Below, one piece after another: positions 16,655-22,680 of a stretch of 51,128 nucleotides of DNA. The notes beneath the pieces were generated by a model. The model was not told where the DNA came from. It did not search any database and saw only the letters and a program-made list of their open reading frames with translations. The translations under genes and the position numbers were made by a program. Source of the DNA: Deltaproteobacteria bacterium (lineage in GTDB: Bacteria; Myxococcota_A; Polyangia; Polyangiales; Polyangiaceae); contig JACQWT010000096.1 of the NCBI GenBank assembly GCA_016209145.1, positions 1 through 51,128 of the forward strand. Reading direction: 5' to 3'. Numbering within the stretch: position 1 is the stretch's first letter; every line of letters starts with the position of its first letter.

Positions 16655-16927
16655 ATGCGCAATGCCGTCATCATTTCCCTGGCCCTGACCCTGGCCCTGG
16701 TCGCCTGCGAACGGAACGAGCCTACGCCCGCGCAGACGACGACCGGTTCCTCCGCATCCGCTCGGCCCACGTCGAGGGTCGCCAAAATCGTGTTCATCAA
16801 CATGGAGAGCGCCTGCGCGTGCACACAGCGGCGGACCGAGCAGACCTGGGCAGCCATGCAGACCGCGCTCGGCACGCCCGCGTCGGCTGCCGCTCGAAGC
16901 GCCACCGGGGTGGGTCCCTATGTGTAG
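16655..16927 (+). pseudogene. Truncated thioredoxin-like redox lipoprotein
   Basis: 90 aa from ATG 16655. It has a lipoprotein signal peptide with lipobox LVAC (Cys18), a low-complexity Thr/Ser/Ala spacer, then the start of a thioredoxin-like fold (VAKIVFINMESACACTQRR, with a CxC redox motif). The fold should continue for another 70-80 residues, but the sequence degenerates into ASAAARSATGVGPYV and stops. It is therefore probably a remnant broken at the 3' side, directly next to the mazEF promoter. It fits the arsenic/thiol operon together with the chimeric CcdA-like gene upstream. Confidence 0.55.
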
Positions 16928-16957
16928 GCCCGTCCACCCTTTCCTGTATGCGGGCGG

Positions 16958-16982
16958 GTATACTCGGCTGTATACTCATCGT
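16958..16982 (+). promoter_or_regulatory. mazEF promoter/operator with repeated GTATACTC
   Basis: Two direct copies of GTATACTC (16958-16965 and 16970-16977) occur 12 bp apart, each containing the palindrome GTATAC and a TATACT sequence that fits a -10 box. The second TATACT (16971-16976) ends 6 bp before the antitoxin ATG at 16983, which would put the transcription start at or next to the AUG, i.e. a leaderless mRNA. Repeats over the -10 are typical of toxin-antitoxin autorepression. There is no good -35. Confidence 0.5.
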
Positions 16983-17261
16983 ATGGCAGCCACCGTCCGG
17001 ATCGCCGAGAGCACCCATCGCGCACTGGCCGAGGTAGCCAAGGCCGAGCGGATCACCATGCAGGCCGCGTTGACCCGCGCCGTCGAGGCCTACCGACGGC
17101 ACGTCTTCCTCGAAGGACTTGCCGATGACTTCGCGCGCTTGAGGGACGACCCCAAGGCATGGGCCGCCGAGCAGGCCGAGCGAGCAGTCTGGGATCGAAG
17201 CCTGGCCGACGGGGCGGACGGCGCCGACGGAGCCGACGGCGCCGACGGAGCTGGCAAGTGA
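16983..17261 (+). CDS. mazE: MazE-type antitoxin
   Basis: 92 aa from ATG 16983. Residues 1-45 (VRIAESTHRALAEVAKAERI, then TRAVEAYRR) form a ribbon-helix-helix-like DNA-binding region as in actinobacterial and myxobacterial MazE-type antitoxins. The C-terminal part, which should wrap the toxin, ends in an unusual ADG repeat encoded by 9-bp units (about 17209-17251). The stop overlaps the toxin GTG (GTGA), coupling translation. It neutralises MazF and, with the GTATACTC repeats, probably represses the operon. Confidence 0.8.
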   Translation: MAATVRIAESTHRALAEVAKAERITMQAALTRAVEAYRRHVFLEGLADDFARLRDDPKAWAAEQAERAVWDRSLADGADGADGADGADGAGK

Positions 17262-17602
17262 CAAGGCAACCGCTTCGCGCCGAGATCTGGAGACTCGACT
17301 TCGACCCCACGCGGGGCCACGAGCAGGCTGGAATGCGGCCGGCGCTGGTGCTGTCGGTGGACGCCTTCAACCACAGCCCTGCGGATCTGATCGTCGTCTT
17401 GCCGGTCACGAGCAGGGACAAGGGCATCCGCTCGCATGTCCCGGTCGCCCCACCCGAGGGCGGGCTGAAGCTGCCGAGCTTCATCAAGTGCGAGGAGCCA
17501 CGCACTGTCTCGAAGGATCGGCTGTCGGGACGCATGGGTGTCGTGACGACATCGACGATGGCAGAGGTCGAAGCTCGCGTTCGCTGGCTCCTGGGGTTGT
17601 AG
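17258..17602 (+). CDS. mazF: MazF/PemK-type mRNA interferase toxin
   Basis: 114 aa, the normal family length. The GTG start at 17258 overlaps the antitoxin stop and has GGAG 7 nt upstream, inside the antitoxin repeat. Family motifs: RAEIWRLDFDPTRGHEQAG, MRPALVLSVDAFN, VVLPVTSRDKGIRSHVP, and C-terminal DRLSGRMGVVTTSTMAEVE. MazF cleaves RNA at short specific sequences. The gene ends at the point where the convergent abiEii reading frame loses homology, so it probably arrived by recombination into an abiE locus. Confidence 0.92.
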   Translation: MTRQPLRAEIWRLDFDPTRGHEQAGMRPALVLSVDAFNHSPADLIVVLPVTSRDKGIRSHVPVAPPEGGLKLPSFIKCEEPRTVSKDRLSGRMGVVTTSTMAEVEARVRWLLGL

Positions 17603-17604
17603 GA

Positions 17605-17919
17605 GCCGAGGCCCTGCCCCTGTTCTCGTCGCGGCGCGCCGAGCCATGCGTCGAGCCGCGCACGCAGGCGATCGATGGTCGCGCCGAACGGTCCCGGGCG
17701 GAGTTGCACGAGGTCGATGTCGTTCGAGTAGCGGCGGGGCGGGGCGAAGTGCAGCTTGTGAAGCGCGGTTCCGCCACGGAGCGCGAGCGTCCCGGCGAGC
17801 TGCGGGTCTTCGAAGATGGCGACGAGCGCGCGCGAGAGCACGAGGTCCTGCTCCACCTGCTCGTCGGTGGCCCAGCGCGTCTGCGCGCGCCATGCGGCGA
17901 TGAAGTCGGCCGGTATCAC
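17605..17919 (-). pseudogene. abiEii: AbiEii-type nucleotidyltransferase toxin, 3'-truncated
   Basis: Starts at GTG 17919, overlapping the abiEi stop by GTGA as in intact type IV abiE operons. About 105 residues are recognisable: PADFIAAWR at the start, the nucleotidyltransferase signature GGTALHKL (49-56) with SNDIDLV (65-71), and WLGAPRREQGQG. Family members have about 280-300 residues. Here the homologous sequence ends at about 17605, where the frame runs on antisense through mazF. The catalytic core is therefore cut and the toxin should be dead, leaving an orphan antitoxin. Confidence 0.75.
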
Positions 17920-18707
17920 GCCTCGACCTCGACGGTGGTGTTGACGAGGAGGTGCCACTTCGCGTCGCGTGTCGAAACCTCCTCCGCGCTGCTGGGCTCG
18001 AGCGGGACCATCTTGGGCTTGCTCGCGCGAACGAGCTTCGCAAGCTCGCCGCCAAGCTCGGCGTGCCCCGTGCGCTCGAGCAGGTAGCCAAGTCGCTGGA
18101 CGACCGGCAGCTCCTCGCCCTTCTTGGCGATGGCGAGGAGCTTCCTCGCATCGAGGCGCTCCGCGAGCTCGGCCAACACCGTGGCGATGTGGTCGACGGA
18201 CCCGGCGCCCTTCCGGTAGCGCACGAGGTCGTAGGCCGTCATCTCGGGCGTCGAAACCGGCACGTACCCGCTCGACGTCTTCACCTGCTCGCTGACGGCG
18301 ACGTCCATCCGGCGCCGGAAGAAGAACCGGAGCCGCACCCGCCCGACGGTCAGCGGGCGGAGCACGGCGCCGGCGACGACCTGGAATTCCTGCGGCTGCT
18401 GGTGGGCGGCGCCGTGGATCGCGGCCGCCGAGAGCAGTCCGACGTAGTACGGCACGTCGTGGAAGCGCATGAGGTCATCGATCCACGCCGTGGGCGGCAG
18501 CGCGCCGAGTTGCCGGTGCTCCGGATCGATGATCAAGTAGAAGCCGCGCCGAGGCATGGCCACCCAGCCGCTCTTCTGGAGTCGGCGGAGCGAGTGGTAC
18601 GTAGCCACGGGAGAGGAGTCGAGGGCGGCCTCCGCCTCCCGCCGCGTGAACGTGTGCCGTCCACGGGCCAGAAGTCCTTCCACGTAGGCTCGGGCTCGTG
18701 CTTCCAT
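17916..18707 (-). CDS. abiEi: AbiEi-type antitoxin / transcriptional regulator
   Basis: 263 aa from ATG 18707. The N-terminal winged helix (FTRREAEAALDSSPVATYH, LRRLQKSGWVAMPRRGFYLI) is followed by the AbiEi antitoxin domain (DDLMRFHDVPYYVGLLSAAA; VPVSTPEMTAYDLVRY). Length is normal. In type IV systems AbiEi represses its own operon and counteracts the AbiEii nucleotidyltransferase. Here the partner is truncated, so it may be relictual or control something else. The start region is A/T-rich (ATGATATGAAAACGA), consistent with a promoter close to the start codon; no clear Shine-Dalgarno. Confidence 0.92.
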   Translation of the reverse strand: MEARARAYVEGLLARGRHTFTRREAEAALDSSPVATYHSLRRLQKSGWVAMPRRGFYLIIDPEHRQLGALPPTAWIDDLMRFHDVPYYVGLLSAAAIHGAAHQQPQEFQVVAGAVLRPLTVGRVRLRFFFRRRMDVAVSEQVKTSSGYVPVSTPEMTAYDLVRYRKGAGSVDHIATVLAELAERLDARKLLAIAKKGEELPVVQRLGYLLERTGHAELGGELAKLVRASKPKMVPLEPSSAEEVSTRDAKWHLLVNTTVEVEA

Positions 18708-19336
18708 TCGTTTTCATATCATAGCGGTAGACGCTAAATTATGCAAACGAGTGGACACGTCATCCGTTCTCGAAACCTGGCCTTTACCACTATGTTCCGC
18801 AAACGGATGGCGATGCGCCCGCAGGGACGGGCGCGACGTCCCGCGCGTGGATCGCGTAGCCGGGAAGCGCCGCGCTCTGCCAGTTCATCGCCACAACTTC
18901 GTCCACGCGGTGATCGCCGATCTTCCGCTCGGTCCCGAGCAGCGTGCCGCGCCCGTGCTCCGTGTCATCTGGATCGGGCTCCGGACCCTCGTTTCGGCCT
19001 TGCGCTCGCGCCATCGGCTGGTTCTGGAGAACTTGGCGCTTCGTCAGCAGCTTGCCGTGCTCAAGACGAGATGTCGGCGTCCCCGGCTCCGCGCCGCCGA
19101 CCGGGCCTTCTGGCTCGTGCACCGTCGCTTCTGGGCACGGTGGGCAGACGTGCTGGTGATCGTCAAGCCGGAGACCGACGTCCGCCCCAACCTGCTGTTT
19201 CCGTGCCCTGCCGCCCCGCATCCGCTCCCGCCGGCAACGACCGCCCCTCGATCGCGGCGACGGGTCGCGTACCCGCGGCCGAGCACGTCCCGGATGGAGT
19301 TGTGGCGAGGGACAGGTGCATCGTCGACGGCGGGCT
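18708..19336. other. Non-coding accessory patch with gene remnants
   Basis: Apart from the transposase fragment at 18955-19176, this 629-bp stretch shows no intact gene. 18708-18750 is A/T-rich and probably holds the abiEi promoter. 18751-18954 and 19177-19336 have open frames but without family resemblance or consistent codon bias; they may be fragments of lost genes. The region separates abiE from the shikimate-kinase-like gene. Confidence 0.5.
18955..19176 (+). pseudogene. Integrase-type transposase remnant (N-terminal fragment)
   Basis: About 74 codons from a GTG at 18955 read VIWIGLRTLVSALRSRHRLV, LENLALRQQLAVL, RAFWLVHRRFWARW and VLVIVKPET. This is the characteristic N-terminus of integrase-core transposases of the IS481/IS3-like superfamily that carry LALRQQLAVL. 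It breaks off at the KPET motif, where WHR and the DDE core should follow. No catalytic residues remain. It is a scar of an insertion sequence. Confidence 0.65.
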
Positions 19337-19888
19337 TCATGCTGTTCCCGGACGCACGTGCGCGCCCAGCATCTCCACGATCAGGGTCGCGCCGGCCTCG
19401 GCATCCAGGCCGGCGATGTCCGCGTGGAGATCCGCCCGCCGATAGGTCTTGCCGAAGAAGGTGATGTCCTTCCGGATCTCCCTCCGGTAGAGGCGCTTCT
19501 CCTCGTCGGTGAGCCGCTTCTCGATCGGCTGGGAGTCGACGTCGTAGAACGTGATCCTCTGCAGGATGTTCTCCGGCGCGTCCTCGATGGCGACGGTCAC
19601 GCAGTCCAATCTCCGGACCACACGCAGATATGCGTCCCGAAGGCCGCTCGGCACCGACGCCACCACGCAATCGTCGTGGGCCGTCAGGAGCCTCCCGAGG
19701 ACGACGGAGGTCTCCTTCCGGTACGAGTAGTCGGTCAGGAAGCGGCCCCGCAGCCGCTCGACGGACGCCCCGAAGTGCTTCTCGATCTCCTCGTCCAGGT
19801 CGAAGAAGGGAACCCCGAGTCGGGCGGCCAGCAACCGGCCGATCGTCGTCTTGCCCACACAGCCCACGCCGACGAGAAGAACCCTCAT
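19337..19888 (-). CDS. Shikimate-kinase-like P-loop ATPase
   Basis: 183 aa from ATG 19888. The Walker A is GVGCVGKTTIGRLLA (7-21), followed by the shikimate kinase-like FFDLDEEIEKHFGAS with conserved DxDxxIE. Later segments (ENILQRITFYDVDSQP, DEEKRLYRREIRKDI) differ from biosynthetic AroK/AroL and match a small accessory family I recall from myxobacteria. It probably phosphorylates a small molecule or acts as a regulatory NTPase; the shikimate pathway itself is unlikely given the accessory setting. It is followed on the same strand (reading right to left) by the remnant region. Confidence 0.7.
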   Translation of the reverse strand: MRVLLVGVGCVGKTTIGRLLAARLGVPFFDLDEEIEKHFGASVERLRGRFLTDYSYRKETSVVLGRLLTAHDDCVVASVPSGLRDAYLRVVRRLDCVTVAIEDAPENILQRITFYDVDSQPIEKRLTDEEKRLYRREIRKDITFFGKTYRRADLHADIAGLDAEAGATLIVEMLGAHVRPGTA

Positions 19889-19958
19889 CGGGACGCCCGC
19901 CCGACTCGCCTCCTGCCCCCGAGCGGCAGTTGTTGCACGTTCGGGAACAACCCCGAGG

Positions 19959-21254
19959 TCACAGCTCGGGCTCCCAGTCGCGGCCAGCTTCGACGGCGAC
20001 GAGGTTGAAGCGGGCGCCCTGGTTGTCGCTCGGGTTCAGCCACAGTATCTTGCGGAAGATCGCGCCGGCCTCCTTCGTCTTGCCCAGTCGCCACCAGCAC
20101 AGGCCGAGCCCGTGCATGCAGCGAAGGAACGGCCGGTTGTCGATGAGCCCCCACGCAAGGACGTCGTTGAACTGCTTCCCGATGGAGAAGACGCCGATGC
20201 TCACGCCGACCTGGTAGTGGCGCAGTGCCTGCTCGGGCCGGCGGTCGAACTCGAAGTTGCCGAGGTGCGCGTGGGCGTCGAGGCACCGCAGATCCTGGGC
20301 GAGCATCCCCATGAGGAGCTCGCGCGCGCGAGCGCGATGGCCCGCGGCGTTCATCTCGCTCGCCTCGACGATCGGGTCGGAGTCGAAGTCCTCGGGGTCG
20401 GCGCCGGGGATCACCTGCTCCATCTCGAACATCGGCCGCTTCCCGTGCGCGATGATCGGCTTGGCCCACTCGTCGATGGGCTCGCCCTCCTCGCCCCAGT
20501 ACTCTTCCTCGGGATCCCATTCGCCTTCGTCCTTGAGCGCGAGCGGCGTGAGCCCAAGCGCTTCCACGTCATTGCGGCTCGAGACGACCCTGCCCGCGAC
20601 GTACGCGTGCCCGGCGTGCGTCCACTGCTTCGTGGGGACGACGCTGACGATCTCGCCGGGCACCTCGTCGCGAACCGCGGTGCGCAGCGTGAGCTCGCGC
20701 GCGGTGCCGAGCAGGCGACAGCGAAGCGCGTTCGACTTGCAGGCCAACACGATGAGGTCGACCGGTTCGCCGATGGTGATGTCGTCGCCTGTCACCTTGT
20801 GCCGACGCACTGGCGCAGCGCCGTGAACGGCTGGCTCGTGCGGCAACTCCCCGAGGCCAAGCCAGGCTCGGTAGAGCGCGACAAACCGAGCCCCGTCGCT
20901 GCCGGGCAAGAAGTCGACGTAGGCGAGGCTCGCGTCGAAAAGACGCTCGCCTCGGCGGCAGTGCACGGTGAGCCCGGCCCGCGGATGGCCGCTGTAGTGG
21001 ATCGAGGCCACTTCAACCGGCTCGCCGATCACGAACGCATCGGCCGGGAGCGTGACCTCCTTCTGGGCCGCTGCCTGAAGCGCTCGGAGTTGCTGGTCCT
21101 CGGTCTTGGCGCCCGCGACGACGCGCGCGAACGGAGCGCCCGGGTCGCTCGCCGCGCTCGGCTTCGCCGTCCGGCGTGTCGAGCGCTTCAGTTCCAGCGT
21201 CCTGGACTCGCCCGTGGCGACGATCCTCGCGATCTCTCGTCTCGATGTCGTCAT
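19959..21254 (-). CDS. TPR-containing cytoplasmic protein with an AlbA_2-like N-terminal stub
   Basis: 431 aa from ATG 21254, whose ATGA overlaps the stop of the truncated nuclease gene; ATG 21284 is an in-frame alternative. Residues about 8-25 (RIVATGESRTLELKRST) resemble the first strand and helix of AlbA_2/Schlafen-type domains, but the rest of that domain is absent. From about residue 45 the protein matches a recurring myxobacterial family (ADAFVIGEPVEVASIHYSG; EEYWGEEGEPIDEWAKPIIA; ENRPFLRCMHG-like segment) ending in TPR repeats. It has no signal peptide. Function unknown. The N-terminal graft looks like a recombination joint. Confidence 0.7.
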   Translation of the reverse strand: MTTSRREIARIVATGESRTLELKRSTRRTAKPSAASDPGAPFARVVAGAKTEDQQLRALQAAAQKEVTLPADAFVIGEPVEVASIHYSGHPRAGLTVHCRRGERLFDASLAYVDFLPGSDGARFVALYRAWLGLGELPHEPAVHGAAPVRRHKVTGDDITIGEPVDLIVLACKSNALRCRLLGTARELTLRTAVRDEVPGEIVSVVPTKQWTHAGHAYVAGRVVSSRNDVEALGLTPLALKDEGEWDPEEEYWGEEGEPIDEWAKPIIAHGKRPMFEMEQVIPGADPEDFDSDPIVEASEMNAAGHRARARELLMGMLAQDLRCLDAHAHLGNFEFDRRPEQALRHYQVGVSIGVFSIGKQFNDVLAWGLIDNRPFLRCMHGLGLCWWRLGKTKEAGAIFRKILWLNPSDNQGARFNLVAVEAGRDWEPEL

Positions 21255-21631
21255 CGCAACGTTCGCCCTTCGCGGTACGGCCACCGGACCGGGGGTTGAT
21301 GGTCACGATACCACTCGCCGCTCGTCGGGCTGTCCCACTTGTGCTCGCAGAGCACCGTCGCTTGTGCACCGCCGGCCTGAGCATGGATCACCATGTCGAT
21401 GACCGCCCGGGCAGCGCCGTCATCGGACGCAAGCGAGACCTGCGTCTCGACGTGGATCTGCTTCCCGATGCTGCCGACCGGCAACCCGAGGACCTGCGCG
21501 AGCCACGCCCGGCAGTCGTCGGGGCTTTCCTGCAGCGCGTGGGCGAACGCCTCTGTCAGGTAGTTCTCCTTGGGGCTCCTGCCCTCGCGCGACCTATAGG
21601 TGAAGAGCGACCGGAAGATGTTGCGGTTCAT
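21251..21631 (-). pseudogene. PD-(D/E)XK nuclease superfamily protein, N-terminal fragment
   Basis: 126 aa from ATG 21631: NIFRSLFTYRSREGRSPKEN, LTEAFAHAL, then a putative nuclease core with VIDMVI (D) and CEHKWDS (E-x-K). Such proteins have an N-terminal nuclease domain followed by several hundred residues. Here the frame stops right after the EHKW motif, in an out-of-family tail rich in Pro and Arg, and its stop overlaps the start of the next gene. It is a truncated defence-type nuclease, probably inactive. Confidence 0.6.
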
Positions 21632-21687
21632 GGCATGGTCTCTGCGTCTGCTCGGCGGCCCGGACCCTGACGGATGCACGCGCCGGG

Positions 21688-22680
21688 CTACGGCATTGGA
21701 TCCGCCTCCTCCGCAAACCACGCGGCCGCGTGGCTGTCGATGATCCCGGTACCGAGCGCCCGCCAGGTGGCCGTTTGCCACGTGCCCCGGTTGAGGATCA
21801 CGTCGTGGTGCGGCGCGCTGCTCTTCCACAAGTCGAGCGAGCGCTGGGAGTCGAGCACGTAGCCGGTAGCCTCGCCGGGCCTGCCGATCGCGATCTCGAA
21901 GCCCGTGGCCTTGAACTGCGTCAGCTCGGACGGCTTGCCCCACATGCACTGGGCCTGCGCATGGTCGGGCGTGTAGCAGCAGGGAGTCCAGGGGCCCCGA
22001 TCGGTCCAGCTATGGGCGTTGCACCCCGGACGCGACGGCGAGTCGCGCAGGTCCCGCACGTGCGTCTCGGCCACGTGCGTGAGGGCCCGCGACAGGGGGA
22101 CCGCTGGCAGGCCGTTCTGCTGGCGGTACTGGTCGATCGTGTTCGCGAGGTCGACTGCGCGCGGGCTGATCGTCGGCGGCACCGGCTGGGGCGCCGGTCC
22201 GGGCCCAGGAGGTGGTTGCGACGGCCAGGGCACCGGCGGCGGCCAGCTAGGCCAGGGCAAGGTCATGGGCCAGGGGATCTGCCCGGGCATCGCCGGCCCG
22301 GAGCCCAGCAACTGGCCGAGCAGATCGACCAGCGGGTTGCTCGGTGGCGTTTGGGGCGGTGCGCCGGGGTAGCCGTAACCAGACGCAGGAGGTGGTGCGC
22401 CGGGGTAGCCGTAGCCGCGCGCCGGCGGGTAGCTCGGGGGCGGATACGAGCCGGCATGACGCGGGTACCGGGCGGCCCGATCGCACGACGTTGACGCCAC
22501 GACCGCCAGCACCACCATGCAGCAGCCGCGGACCAGCTCGGTCGATCGGCGAGAGCGCCTGGCGGCCGTGACGGATGCGCCTGCCGCGGCAGCGGCCTCG
22601 GCCGCCGCTCCGCGCGCCTGGGCTGCGGACGGGCGGCGAGCCGGAGCGCGGCCAGATGCCGATCGCGAGCGGCGCATCAT
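21688..22680 (-). CDS. CAP/SCP-domain secreted lipoprotein coupled to the DUF499 gene
   Basis: 330 aa from ATG 22680 (or 22677). The first ATG overlaps the DUF499 stop (ATGA). An Arg/Ala-rich N-terminus precedes a hydrophobic segment with a possible lipobox (VVASTSC). Then comes a low-complexity Pro/Tyr/Gly region with repeated GYPGAPPP units, and a CAP domain (about 175-325): NTIDQYRQQNGLPAVPLSRA, THVAETHVRDL, CNAHSWTDRG, PHHDVILN. CAP domains are extracellular and found in pathogenesis-related proteins; their role in bacteria is mostly unknown. Its position as last gene of a DNA-modification defence operon is odd. Confidence 0.8.
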   Translation of the reverse strand: MMRRSRSASGRAPARRPSAAQARGAAAEAAAAAGASVTAARRSRRSTELVRGCCMVVLAVVASTSCDRAARYPRHAGSYPPPSYPPARGYGYPGAPPPASGYGYPGAPPQTPPSNPLVDLLGQLLGSGPAMPGQIPWPMTLPWPSWPPPVPWPSQPPPGPGPAPQPVPPTISPRAVDLANTIDQYRQQNGLPAVPLSRALTHVAETHVRDLRDSPSRPGCNAHSWTDRGPWTPCCYTPDHAQAQCMWGKPSELTQFKATGFEIAIGRPGEATGYVLDSQRSLDLWKSSAPHHDVILNRGTWQTATWRALGTGIIDSHAAAWFAEEADPMP

